DNA from: Escherichia marmotae
GTDB taxonomy: Bacteria > Pseudomonadota > Gammaproteobacteria > Enterobacterales > Enterobacteriaceae
DNA: 64,000 nucleotides
Assembly (NCBI RefSeq): GCF_002900365.1
Contig: NZ_CP025979.1
Coordinates: 3,472,001-3,536,000 of the forward strand
Direction of reading: 5' to 3'
Part shown: positions 35,305 to 44,446 of the stretch, one piece after another
How positions within the stretch are numbered: the first letter of the stretch is position 1
Layout of the letters: each line of letters opens with the position of its first letter
Position numbers and translations under genes: made by a program
The notes under the pieces: generated by a model
The model's database searches: none
The model's input: only the letters and a program-made list of their open reading frames with translations
What the model was told of the DNA's origin: nothing

Positions 35305-36519
35305 ATGAAAATTATTGCTGCGGATGTTTTTGTCACTTGCCCCGGGCGTAATTTCGTTACGCTTAAAATAACCACTGAAAGCGGACTTTGTGGGCTGGGA
35401 GATGCCACATTAAATGGTCGTGAATTGTCGGTCGCTTCCTATCTGAAAGATCATCTTTGTCCACAATTAATAGGTCGCGATGCCAGCCGTATCGAAGATA
35501 TCTGGCAATTCTTTTATAAAGGTGCTTACTGGCGGCGTGGCCCCGTCACGATGTCGGCAATCTCTGCCATTGATATGGCGTTATGGGATATCAAAGCTAA
35601 AGCAGCCAATATGCCGCTGTATCAACTGCTGGGTGGCGCTTCTCGCGAGGGCGTGATGGTCTATTGCCACACCACCGGGCGTACAATTGATGAAGTCCTT
35701 GAAGACTATGCAAAACACCAGCAAATGGGCTTTAAGGCGATTCGGGTGCAGTGCGGCGTGCCGGGTATGCAAACTACCTATGGCCTGGCGAAGGGAAAAG
35801 GGCTGGCTTACGAACCGGCAACCAAAGGCCAGTGGCCGGAAGAACAATTGTTGTCTTCAGAAAAGTATCTCGATTTTACGCCGAAGCTCTTTGAGGCCGT
35901 GCGCAACAAGTTCGGTTTTAATGAACATCTGTTGCATGACATGCACCATCGCCTTACCCCTATTGAAGCGGCGCGCTTTGGTAAGAGCATTGAAGATTAC
36001 CGCCTGTTCTGGATGGAAGACCCGACACCTGCCGAGAATCAGGAATGTTTCCGTTTGATTCGCCAGCATACCGTGACACCAATTGCGGTCGGAGAAGTCT
36101 TTAATAGTATCTGGGATTGTAAGCAGTTAATCGAAGAGCAGTTAATTGACTATATCCGCACGACGATTACCCATGCTGGTGGAATTACCGGGATGCGACG
36201 GATTGCCGATTTTGCATCGCTTTATCAGGTGCGTACCGGTTCGCATGGCCCTTCTGATTTATCGCCCATTTGCCATGCGGCAGCGCTGCATTTTGATCTC
36301 TGGGTGCCTAACTTCGGTGTTCAGGAGTACATGGGTTATTCCGAACAAATGCTTGAGGTCTTCCCGCATAGCTGGCGCTTCGACGCGGGTTATATGCACC
36401 CAGGCGATGAACCAGGGCTGGGTATCTCCTTTGATGAGAAGCTGGCGGCGAAATATCCGTATGATCCGGCGTATCTCCCCGTTGCGCGTCTGGAAGACGG
36501 TACATTGTGGAATTGGTAG
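35305..36519 (+). CDS. RspA/ManD-like enolase-superfamily sugar acid dehydratase
   Basis: 404 residues, the RspA length, and from memory a close paralogue of E. coli RspA. The ManD-type active site is complete: R147, Y159, metal ligands D212, E238 and E264, with H214, H315-region GSHGPSD and E341. The family includes D-mannonate dehydratases (to 2-keto-3-deoxygluconate), but RspA-like members can be very weak or act on other sugar acids, so the substrate is open. AGGAGA precedes ATG 35305; an upstream start at 35245 lacks one. It is followed after 83 bp by a sugar-acid-type MFS transporter. In K-12 neither gene lies between argH and oxyR. Upstream DNA is AT-rich, consistent with acquisition. 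Confidence 0.9.
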   Translation: MKIIAADVFVTCPGRNFVTLKITTESGLCGLGDATLNGRELSVASYLKDHLCPQLIGRDASRIEDIWQFFYKGAYWRRGPVTMSAISAIDMALWDIKAKAANMPLYQLLGGASREGVMVYCHTTGRTIDEVLEDYAKHQQMGFKAIRVQCGVPGMQTTYGLAKGKGLAYEPATKGQWPEEQLLSSEKYLDFTPKLFEAVRNKFGFNEHLLHDMHHRLTPIEAARFGKSIEDYRLFWMEDPTPAENQECFRLIRQHTVTPIAVGEVFNSIWDCKQLIEEQLIDYIRTTITHAGGITGMRRIADFASLYQVRTGSHGPSDLSPICHAAALHFDLWVPNFGVQEYMGYSEQMLEVFPHSWRFDAGYMHPGDEPGLGISFDEKLAAKYPYDPAYLPVARLEDGTLWNW

Positions 36520-36602
36520 TGATTTAAGCGAAACCGTATATCTGTCGCTTAATTTATTTATTGAGTAATCAAATCTATTCAATTTTCTCAAGGAGTATAA
36601 AA

Positions 36603-37886
36603 ATGGATGTTGATTTGCCAGGTAGTGTTGCGGGTAATAAACCGCAACGGATTCGCCGTATTCAGACGGTGGCGCTGGTTTTATTATTTATGGCGGGAAT
36701 CGTTAATTTTCTCGATCGCTCATCATTGAGCGTGGCAGGCGAGGCGATTCGTGGCGAGTTAGGATTATCAGCCACAGAGTTTGGCGTTTTACTTTCTGCA
36801 TTTTCTCTGTCTTATGGTTTTTCACAACTGCCTTCCGGTATTTTGTTAGATCGTTTTGGTCCACGAATTGTGTTAGGCGCAGGATTAATATTCTGGTCAT
36901 TAATGCAGGCATTAACAGGAATGGTTAATTCCTTTAGCCACTTTATTATTATGCGTATTGGACTGGGTATTGGTGAAGCGCCGTTTATGCCTGCGGGGGT
37001 GAAATCTATCACCGACTGGTATGCGCAAAAAGAACGCGGCACGGCGCTGGGGATCCTTAACTCATCTACCGTTATCGGTCAGGCCATCGCGCCCCCTGTT
37101 CTTGTATTGATGCAACTGGCGTGGGGCTGGAGGACGATGTTTGTCATCATCGGCCTGGCGGGGATTCTGGTTGGGATTTGCTGGTACGCATGGTATCGCA
37201 ACCGGGCGCAGTTTGTCCTGACCGATGAAGAACGAGCGTATCTCTCTGCACCGGTTAAGCCGCGTCCACAATTGCAATTTAGCGAGTGGCTGGCGCTGTT
37301 TAAACATCGGACAACCTGGGGGATGATTTTAGGTTTCGCTGGTGTCAACTATACCGGTTGGCTCTACATTGCGTGGTTACCCGGTTATTTGCAGGCTGCG
37401 CAAGGTTTCAGTCTGGCAAAAACCGGCTGGGTGGCGGCGATTCCTTTCCTTGCGGCGGCAGTCGGGATGTGGATCAACGGTATTGTTGTCGATAGACTGG
37501 CGAAAAAAGGCTACGACCTGGCGAAGACGCGTAAAACGGCCATTGTTTGCGGTTTGATGATGTCGGCATTAGGGACGTTGCTGGTGGTGCAATCTTCCTC
37601 GCCTGCGCAGGCGGTGGCGTTTATCTCAATGGCGCTGTTCTGCGTGCATTTCGCGGGAACATCGGCATGGGGACTGGTGCAGGTGATGGTGTCAGAAACA
37701 AAAGTGGCTTCCATCGCTGGTATTCAAAACTTTGGCAGTTTTGTCTTTGCTTCCTTTGCCCCGATCGTGACCGGCTGGGTAGTGGATACTACGCACTCGT
37801 TTAATCTGGCGCTGGTTATTGCGGCCTGCGTGACCTTCATCGGCGCGCTGTGTTACTTCTTTATCGTCAAAGATCGCATTGAATAA
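36603..37886 (+). CDS. MFS transporter, anion:cation symporter type (hexonate/hexuronate-like)
   Basis: 427 residues and about 12 transmembrane helices. The family signatures are NFLDRSSLSVAGEAIRGELG (about 30-49), FSLSYGFSQLPSGILLDRFG and LGIGEAPFMPAG. These place it with GarP, ExuT and DgoT, which import sugar acids with protons. ATG 36603 follows AAGGAG; an upstream in-frame start at 36561 has no such site. It lies 83 bp after the RspA/ManD-like gene in the same direction and probably imports its substrate. It ends 37 bp before the oxyS terminator on the other strand. The exact substrate is not readable. Confidence 0.9.
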   Translation: MDVDLPGSVAGNKPQRIRRIQTVALVLLFMAGIVNFLDRSSLSVAGEAIRGELGLSATEFGVLLSAFSLSYGFSQLPSGILLDRFGPRIVLGAGLIFWSLMQALTGMVNSFSHFIIMRIGLGIGEAPFMPAGVKSITDWYAQKERGTALGILNSSTVIGQAIAPPVLVLMQLAWGWRTMFVIIGLAGILVGICWYAWYRNRAQFVLTDEERAYLSAPVKPRPQLQFSEWLALFKHRTTWGMILGFAGVNYTGWLYIAWLPGYLQAAQGFSLAKTGWVAAIPFLAAAVGMWINGIVVDRLAKKGYDLAKTRKTAIVCGLMMSALGTLLVVQSSSPAQAVAFISMALFCVHFAGTSAWGLVQVMVSETKVASIAGIQNFGSFVFASFAPIVTGWVVDTTHSFNLALVIAACVTFIGALCYFFIVKDRIE

Positions 37887-37922
37887 ATATTGGGTCTGGC
37901 TCTCTTGTGGGAGCCGGGCGAA

Positions 37923-38040
37923 ATAAAAAAAAGCGGATCCTGGAGATCCGCAAAAGTTCACGTTGGCTTTAGTTATTCGAGTTGAGAAACTCTCGAAACG
38001 GGCAGTGACTTCAAGGGTTAAAGAGGTGCCGCTCCGTTTC
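37923..38040 (-). ncRNA. oxyS: OxyS small regulatory RNA
   Basis: On the minus strand the 109 nt from 38040 to 37932 read gaaacggagcggcacctc at the 5' end and finish in the terminator hairpin gcggatctccaggatccgc, followed by T8 down to 37923. This is the known OxyS sequence with at most small changes. OxyR induces it during peroxide stress; with Hfq it represses targets such as fhlA and rpoS. It is divergent from oxyR, 95 bp away, as in K-12. Confidence 0.93.
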
Positions 38041-38068
38041 TGTGAGCAATTATCAGTCAGAATGCTTG

Positions 38069-38116
38069 ATAGGGATAATCGTTCGTTGCTATGCTACCTA
38101 TCGCCATGAACTATCG
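38069..38116. promoter_or_regulatory. OxyR binding region between oxyS and oxyR
   Basis: gatagggataatcg, gctatgctacctatcg and gaactatcg repeat the ATAG/CTAT spacing of OxyR tetramer sites. The site lies over the oxyR promoter and beside that of oxyS, giving oxyR autorepression and oxyS activation, as known for E. coli. Confidence 0.8.
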
Positions 38117-38135
38117 TGGCGATGGAGGATGGATA

Positions 38136-39053
38136 ATGAATATTCGTGATCTTGAGTACCTGGTGGCATTGGCCGAACACCGCCATTTTCGCCGTGCGGC
38201 AGATTCCTGCCACGTCAGCCAGCCAACCCTGAGTGGGCAAATTCGTAAGCTGGAAGATGAGCTGGGCGTGATGTTGCTGGAGCGGACCAGCCGTAAAGTG
38301 TTATTCACCCAGGCGGGAATGCTGCTGGTGGATCAGGCGCGTACCGTGCTGCGTGAGGTGAAAGTCCTTAAAGAGATGGCAAGCCAGCAGGGCGAGACCA
38401 TGTCCGGGCCGCTGCACATTGGTTTGATTCCAACGGTCGGGCCTTACCTGCTACCGCATATTATCCCGATGCTGCACCAGGCTTTTCCGAAGCTGGAAAT
38501 GTATCTGCATGAAGCCCAGACCCATCAATTACTGGCGCAACTGGACAGCGGCAAACTCGACTGTGTGATCCTCGCACTGGTGAAGGAGAGCGAAGCATTC
38601 ATTGAAGTGCCGTTGTTTGATGAGCCAATGCTGTTGGCAATCTATGAAGATCACCCGTGGGCTGATCGTGAATGTGTACCGATGGCCGATCTGGCCGGGG
38701 AAAAACTGCTGATGCTGGAAGATGGTCACTGTCTGCGCGATCAGGCAATGGGCTTCTGCTTTGAAGCGGGGGCGGATGAAGATACACACTTCCGCGCGAC
38801 CAGTCTGGAGACGCTGCGTAACATGGTGGCGGCTGGTAGCGGTATCACTTTACTGCCTGCGCTGGCCGTGCCGCCGGAGCGTAAACGTGATGGCGTTGTT
38901 TATCTGCCGTGCATTAAGCCGGAACCACGCCGCACTGTTGGCCTGGTTTACCGTCCGGGTTCGCCGCTGCGCAGTCGCTATGAGCAACTGGCAGAGGCCA
39001 TCCGTGCAAGAATGGATGGCCATTTCGGTAAAACGTTAAAACAGGCGATTTAA
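38136..39053 (+). CDS. oxyR: Hydrogen-peroxide-sensing LysR regulator OxyR
   Basis: 305 residues. The N-terminal LysR helix-turn-helix (HFRRAADSCHVSQPTLSGQIRKLE, about 17-40) is followed by the sensing domain with C199 and C208 in EDGHCLRDQAMGFCFE; these form the activating disulfide. It switches on katG, oxyS and other genes. The start at 38136 gives MNIRDLEYLVALAEH after GGAGGATGG. Its 3' end overlaps the convergent sthA by 18 bp. Sequence is essentially that of K-12. Confidence 0.98.
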   Translation: MNIRDLEYLVALAEHRHFRRAADSCHVSQPTLSGQIRKLEDELGVMLLERTSRKVLFTQAGMLLVDQARTVLREVKVLKEMASQQGETMSGPLHIGLIPTVGPYLLPHIIPMLHQAFPKLEMYLHEAQTHQLLAQLDSGKLDCVILALVKESEAFIEVPLFDEPMLLAIYEDHPWADRECVPMADLAGEKLLMLEDGHCLRDQAMGFCFEAGADEDTHFRATSLETLRNMVAAGSGITLLPALAVPPERKRDGVVYLPCIKPEPRRTVGLVYRPGSPLRSRYEQLAEAIRARMDGHFGKTLKQAI

Positions 39054-40436
39054 GCCGTTTAGCGCCGCGACCCGATAGGCTTCCGCCATAGTCGGGTAGT
39101 TAAAGGTGGTGTTGACGAAGTACTCAATCGTGTTGCCGCCACCTTTCTGTTCCATAATCGCCTGACCGATATGAATAATTTCGGCAGCGCGCTCACCAAA
39201 GCAGTGAATTCCCAGAATCTCTTTTGTTTCCCGATGGAACAAAATTTTCAACGTGCCCACGTTCATCCCGACAATTTGCGCACGAGCCAGATGTTTAAAC
39301 TGGGCGCGGCCCACTTCATACGGCACTTTCATCGCGGTCAGTTGCTGTTCCGTTTTACCGACCGAGCTGATTTCCGGAATGGTGTAGATGCCGGTAGGGA
39401 TATCTTCAATCAGATGCGCGGTGGCTTCGCCTTTCACCAGCGCCTGTGCGGCAATGCGTCCCTGGTCGTAGGCCGCCGACGCCAGGCTTGGATAACCAAT
39501 CACGTCGCCCACCGCGTAAACGTGCGGCTGCGCGGTCTGGTACATGCTGTTGACCTTTAGCTGACCGCGGCTGTCAGTTTCCAGTCCAATGTTCTGTAAC
39601 GCCAGTGAATCGGTATTACCGGTGCGACCGTTGGCATAGAGCAGGCAGTCTGCTTTCAGCTTTTTGCCTGACTTCAGGTGCATGATCACGCCGTCGTCAC
39701 AGCCTTCGATCTTCTCGTACTCTTCGTTGTGACGGATCACCACGCCACTGTTCCAGAAGTGATAGGAGAGAGAATCTGACATCTCCTGATCCAGAAATGC
39801 CAGCAGGCGATCACGGGTGTTGATCAGATCGACTTTCACATCCATTCCACGGAAGATCGACGCATATTCGCAGCCGATCACCCCGGCACCGTAGATAAGT
39901 ACATGGCGCGGTTCGTGATGCATGCTAAGAATCGAGTCGCTGTCGTAAATGCGCGGATGGGTAAAATCGACGTCTGCCGGATGATAAGGGCGAGAACCGC
40001 AGGCAATGACATATTTTTCTGCGGTCAGCGTTTCTACCGTGCCGTCAGGGCAATCCAGCGCCAACGTGTGCTCGTCAACAAAGCGAGCGTTTCCCTGCAA
40101 TATTTCGCAGTGATTACGTTCGTAAAATCCCTGACGCATGCGCGTTTGTTGATTAATCACATTATCGGCATGGTTGAGGATATCGGCAAAAGAAGAGCGG
40201 AGCAGCCGTGAATGATCGCTATAAAGAGGGTTTTGATTAAATTCTATAATGCGGCTGACAGCGTGACGGAGGGCTTTCGACGGAATGGTGCCCCAGTGGG
40301 TGCAACCGCCGCCAACATTTTGATAACGCTCGATAACGGCGACGCGCGCACCTTGTTTAACCAGACCCATTGCAGCGCCTTCGCCGCCGGGGCCGGAACC
40401 TATTACTATGGCATCGTAATCGTAGGAATGTGACAT
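39036..40436 (-). CDS. sthA: Soluble pyridine nucleotide transhydrogenase SthA (UdhA)
   Basis: 466 residues, a flavoprotein of the disulfide reductase family that moves reducing equivalents between NADPH and NAD. The FAD motif is IVIGSGPGGEGAAMG. In the redox-helix segment VGGGCTHWGTIPSKALRH only C45 remains and T50 replaces the second cysteine, as is normal for soluble transhydrogenases. It is convergent with oxyR (18-bp overlap). In K-12 the next gene upstream is fabR; here an amidohydrolase/transporter pair has been inserted behind its promoter. Confidence 0.97.
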   Translation of the reverse strand: MSHSYDYDAIVIGSGPGGEGAAMGLVKQGARVAVIERYQNVGGGCTHWGTIPSKALRHAVSRIIEFNQNPLYSDHSRLLRSSFADILNHADNVINQQTRMRQGFYERNHCEILQGNARFVDEHTLALDCPDGTVETLTAEKYVIACGSRPYHPADVDFTHPRIYDSDSILSMHHEPRHVLIYGAGVIGCEYASIFRGMDVKVDLINTRDRLLAFLDQEMSDSLSYHFWNSGVVIRHNEEYEKIEGCDDGVIMHLKSGKKLKADCLLYANGRTGNTDSLALQNIGLETDSRGQLKVNSMYQTAQPHVYAVGDVIGYPSLASAAYDQGRIAAQALVKGEATAHLIEDIPTGIYTIPEISSVGKTEQQLTAMKVPYEVGRAQFKHLARAQIVGMNVGTLKILFHRETKEILGIHCFGERAAEIIHIGQAIMEQKGGGNTIEYFVNTTFNYPTMAEAYRVAALNGLNRLF

Positions 40437-40765
40437 GGTAGGGCTTACCTGTTCTTATACATAAAAGCAACAGAATGGTAACATTTTATCGCGGGTAAGC
40501 CAATTGATCCCCGTCATTTATCTGGTTATATCGTGAGCGGCCTTTGCTTTGTCTGCTCCTTCCCTGTCTCATTAATTCGCAATTAAACGCTTTTTCTTAT
40601 GGCAGATAGTTTTATCTTGCTGAAAAGTGCCTTTTTGTTATTGTCTCCGTGAAATCATTTTATAAAACAAATAGATAAACATTTTATATTGATTGGTTAT
40701 TTGTATTTATACCATCAATGCAATCCGTTAATTAGCCTGTTTATCAGTGAATAAAGGAATAGCCG
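40437..40765. promoter_or_regulatory. Divergent sthA / amidohydrolase upstream region
   Basis: 329 bp, AT-rich in its right half, holding the promoters of sthA and the accessory pair. I see no clear operator. AAGGA before 40766 is the amidohydrolase ribosome site. Confidence 0.4.
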
Positions 40766-41932
40766 ATGATCGAACACTCTATTCGTGGGTTTGAGGAAGA
40801 ACTGCGCGAGATCCGCCATCAGATCCATGAAAATCCGGAGCTGGGGTTAAAGGAGTTTAAAACCAGTGCGCTGGTGGCGGAAAAGCTACGCCTGTGGGGT
40901 TATGAAGTTGAACAAGGGCTGGCGACGACGGGCGTGGTCGCTACCTTAAAAGTCGGTGACGGAGAGAAAAGTATTGGCTTGCGTGCCGATATGGATGCGC
41001 TGCCAATTTATGAAAATAGCGGCAAGTCCTGGGCCAGTAAACATCCCGGTTTAATGCATGCCTGCGGGCATGACGGACATACCACAATATTGCTGGGTGC
41101 CGCGCGCTATCTTGCTGAAACCCGCCGCTTTAACGGCACGTTGCGCCTTATCTTCCAGCCAGCGGAAGAAATGATTAACGGCGGCGAGATCATGGTTAAA
41201 GAAGGGCTTTTTGACCGTTTCCCCTGCGATGTCATTTTCGGCATGCATAACATGCCCGGTCTGCCAGTGGGTAAGTTTTATTTCCAGCCCGGAGCGCTGA
41301 TGGCGTCAATGGATCAATTCCATATTACGGTTCGTGGTTGTGGCGGACACGGTGCGATCCCTCACAAAGCGATTGATCCGGTGCTGGTTGCCGCACATAT
41401 CACCACCGCATTACAAAGCATTGTGTCGCGCAATGTCGATCCGCTGGAGGCAGCAGTCATTACCGTCGGCAGTATTGTTGCGGGTGAGGCCGCTAACGTC
41501 ATTCCTGATAGTGCTGAGATGAAAATTAGCGTCCGCTCTCTTAGCCGTGAAACCCGGCAACTTCTGTTGGCCCGTATTCCCGCTCTGGCACAAGCCCAGG
41601 CTATCAGCTTTGGTGCTACGGCTGATGTGACGCATGTTAACGGTACTCCGGTGTTGGTCAACGATGAAGAGATGGCGCGCTTTGCCTGGCAGGTGGCGTG
41701 TAAAACGTTTGGTGAAGATCGGGCCGGGTTTGGCATCAAGCCTCTGATGGGCAGTGAAGATTTCTCTTTCATGCTGGAAGCCCAGCCGAAAGGTGCTTTT
41801 TTGCTGTTCGGTAATGGCGATGTCGGGGAAGGGGCATGCATGGTGCATAACCCAGGTTACGACTTCAACGATGCAAGTCTGGTTCCGGCAAGCAGCTACT
41901 GGGGCGCACTGGTGGAAGCCTGGCTGCAATAA
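40766..41932 (+). CDS. M20-family amidohydrolase (hippurate hydrolase/aminoacylase-like)
   Basis: 388 residues, M20D metallo-amidohydrolase with the complete two-metal motif: HACGHDGHTT (C100, H102), QPAEE (E134, E135), GMHNMPG (H161) and a C-terminal MGSEDFSFM. The dimerisation domain begins near residue 185 with FHITVRGCGGHGA. Members cleave N-acyl amino acids, hippurate or auxin conjugates; the substrate here is not known. It has its own ribosome site and is followed 42 bp later by a metabolite:H+ symporter, so it is probably one catabolic unit. In K-12 it is missing between sthA and fabR. Confidence 0.9.
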   Translation: MIEHSIRGFEEELREIRHQIHENPELGLKEFKTSALVAEKLRLWGYEVEQGLATTGVVATLKVGDGEKSIGLRADMDALPIYENSGKSWASKHPGLMHACGHDGHTTILLGAARYLAETRRFNGTLRLIFQPAEEMINGGEIMVKEGLFDRFPCDVIFGMHNMPGLPVGKFYFQPGALMASMDQFHITVRGCGGHGAIPHKAIDPVLVAAHITTALQSIVSRNVDPLEAAVITVGSIVAGEAANVIPDSAEMKISVRSLSRETRQLLLARIPALAQAQAISFGATADVTHVNGTPVLVNDEEMARFAWQVACKTFGEDRAGFGIKPLMGSEDFSFMLEAQPKGAFLLFGNGDVGEGACMVHNPGYDFNDASLVPASSYWGALVEAWLQ

Positions 41933-41974
41933 ATAAAACAACACACAACATCACTATCTGGCAAGGAACATGGA

Positions 41975-43291
41975 ATGACGGCGATCGTAAATGAAACAGT
42001 GGACGTAAGGAAAAAGCCCAGCGGCAAACGGGTGATTTTTGCCTCGGCGTTTGGCAATGCGCTCGAATTTTTTGATTTTGGCGTTTACAACTTTTTTGTG
42101 GTCTATATCAGCACGCTTTTCTTCCCACCCAGTGCCGATCACAATGTCGCGCTGTTACTGGCATTTGCAACGTTTGGCGTGAGCTTTTTTATGCGCCCGC
42201 TTGGTGGGATTATCGTTGGTGCCTGGGCCGATCGTTTCGGGCGGAAACCGGCGATGGTGTTTACCATTGCCCTGATGAGTCTCGGTACGCTGATGATCGG
42301 CATTGCGCCAACATATGCGACGGCGGGATATTGGGGAACAGCGACGCTGGTGCTGGCGCGCCTGATTCAGGGCGTTGCGGCAGGCGGTGAAGTCGGTGCC
42401 TCAATGTCTTTGCTGGTTGAGTCAGCTCCGGCAAATCGTCGCGGCTTTTACAGTAGCTGGTCGCTGGCGACCCAGGGGCTGGCAACGACCTTTGGTGGTG
42501 TCGTCGCTTTGGGTTTGAGCGCATGGCTGCCGTTCGCCACAGGTTCAGAAACCGTAATGGCGGAGTGGGGCTGGCGTGTACCGTTTTTTATTGGTGTGCT
42601 GTTAGCGCCCATCGGTTGCTGGCTGCGCCTGAGTCTGGAAAACGATGTGCCTGAACCTGTGCACCATAAAAAAGCCGCAGCCAGCGAAAGCGCGTTTTCT
42701 CTGCTCTTGCAACATAAAGCAACCATCGTTAATGGTGTTTTACTCGCTATTGGTAGTACGGTTGCAACCTATATCTCCCTCTTTTACTACGGCACCTGGG
42801 CTGCGAAGTATCTGGCGATGCCTCAACACTATTCTCATGCAGCGATGTTACTGGCGGGCGTTATTACGTTTGTGGGGGCGTTGTTGGTGGGGATGCTGTG
42901 TGATTCGGTCGGGCGTAAAAAGCTGATTTTAATCTCCCGCGTGATGGTGTTGATCTGTAGCTGGCCATCGTTCTGGCTGTTGGTGAATTATCCCAGTCCC
43001 GGCATGTTGCTGACGGTGGTTTTCGTGATGGTCAGCTTCACCACGCTTGGCGGTGTACCGGTAATGTTGCTGATTTCCGAACTGTTACCGAAACGGATTC
43101 GGGCATTGGGCTTCGCACTGGTTTATAGCATTGGCGTAGCAATCTTCGGCGGGTTTGCGCAATACTTTGCCACGCAATCCATTGTGTTACTGGATAGCCT
43201 GACGGCGCCAGCGTGGTATCTGGGCGGAGGTACGTTGTTGTCGATGCTGGCGTTGTTGTTTGTGAAAGAACCGGCTAAAGAGTTGCAGTAA
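41975..43291 (+). CDS. Metabolite:H+ symporter (MHS-family MFS transporter)
   Basis: 438 residues and about 12 membrane helices. The MHS signatures are [18 protein letters not shown] (about 24-41), [21 protein letters not shown] and [16 protein letters not shown]. Relatives include ShiA, ProP, KgtP and CitA, which import organic acids, betaines or shikimate with protons. It follows the amidohydrolase by 42 bp and probably imports its amide substrate; the compound cannot be named. No regulator lies in the pair. The next gene, fabR, is a housekeeping regulator with its own upstream gap. Confidence 0.9.
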
Positions 43292-43397
43292 ATGTGTTTT
43301 ATTGCGTTACCGTTCATTCACAACACTGGAGCAATCCAGTATGTTCATTCTCTGGTATAGTGCCAACAGTACTTTTGGCAAGGATTTAGACATCGTG

Positions 43398-44045
43398 ATG
43401 GGCGTAAGAGCGCAACAAAAAGAAAAAACCCGCCGTTCTCTGGTGGAAGCCGCATTTAGCCAATTAAGTGCTGAACGTAGCTTCGCCAGCCTGAGTTTGC
43501 GTGAAGTGGCGCGTGAAGCGGGCATTGCTCCCACCTCTTTTTATCGGCATTTCCGCGACGTAGACGAACTTGGTCTGACCATGGTTGATGAGAGCGGTTT
43601 AATGCTGCGCCAACTCATGCGCCAGGCGCGTCAGCGTATTGCTAAAGGCGGGAGTGTGATCCGCACCTCGGTCTCCACATTTATGGAGTTCATCGGTAAT
43701 AATCCGAACGCCTTCCGGTTATTATTGCGGGAACGCTCCGGCACCTCCGCTGCGTTCCGTGCCGCTGTTGCGCGTGAAATTCAGCACTTCATTGCGGAAC
43801 TTGCGGACTATCTGGAACTTGAAAACCATATGCCTCGTGCGTTTACTGAAGCGCAAGCCGAAGCAATGGTGACGATTGTCTTCAGTGCGGGTGCCGAGGC
43901 GTTGGATGTCGGCGTCGAACAACGTCGGCAATTAGAAGAGCGACTGGTACTGCAACTGCGAATGATTTCGAAAGGGGCTTATTACTGGTATCGCCGTGAA
44001 CAAGAAAAAACCGCAATTATTCCGGGAAATGTGAAGGACGAGTAA
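43398..44045 (+). CDS. fabR: Unsaturated fatty-acid synthesis repressor FabR
   Basis: 215 residues, TetR family. The N-terminal helix-turn-helix is [24 protein letters not shown] (about 29-52). It represses fabA and fabB when unsaturated acyl-CoA or acyl-ACP is plentiful. The start used gives [13 protein letters not shown]; an alternative in-frame ATG at 43341 would add 19 residues and has been used in some annotations. The stop overlaps the yijD start by 1 bp, so the two are translationally coupled. Confidence 0.96.
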
Positions 44046-44404
44046 TGAAACAAGCAAATCAAGATAGAGGTACGCTGCTGCTGGCGCTGGTTGCAGGCTT
44101 ATCGATCAATGGTACTTTTGCGGCGCTGTTTAGCTCCATTGTGCCATTTTCTGTATTCCCGATTATTTCCCTGGTGCTGACGGTCTACTGCCTGCATCAA
44201 CGTTATCTTAATCGCACTATGCCGGTAGGTTTGCCGGGTCTGGCTGCTGCCTGTTTTATTCTCGGTGTTCTGCTGTACAGCACGGTGGTTCGTGCGGAAT
44301 ATCCGGATATCGGTTCTAACTTCTTCCCGGCCGTGCTGTCCGTCATTATGGTGTTCTGGATTGGCGCGAAGATGCGTAACCGTAAGCAGGAAATTGCTGA
44401 GTAA
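44045..44404 (+). CDS. yijD: YijD, small inner-membrane protein
   Basis: 119 residues with about four hydrophobic segments (LLLALVAGLSINGTFAALF, VFPIISLVLTVYCL, GLAAACFILGVLLY, FFPAVLSVIMVFWIGA). A DUF1422-type membrane protein without known function. It overlaps the fabR stop by 1 bp, which implies co-expression. Confidence 0.94.
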   Translation: MKQANQDRGTLLLALVAGLSINGTFAALFSSIVPFSVFPIISLVLTVYCLHQRYLNRTMPVGLPGLAAACFILGVLLYSTVVRAEYPDIGSNFFPAVLSVIMVFWIGAKMRNRKQEIAE

Positions 44405-44411
44405 TCAGTAT

Positions 44412-44446
44412 CATGCTGGATGCTGGCGCATCCAGCATGGGTTTTA
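44412..44446. terminator. Strong hairpin between convergent yijD and trmA
   Basis: CATGCTGGATGC and GCATCCAGCATG form a perfect 12-bp stem with loop TGGC, followed by GGTTTTA. A bidirectional terminator in the 39-bp gap. Confidence 0.9.
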
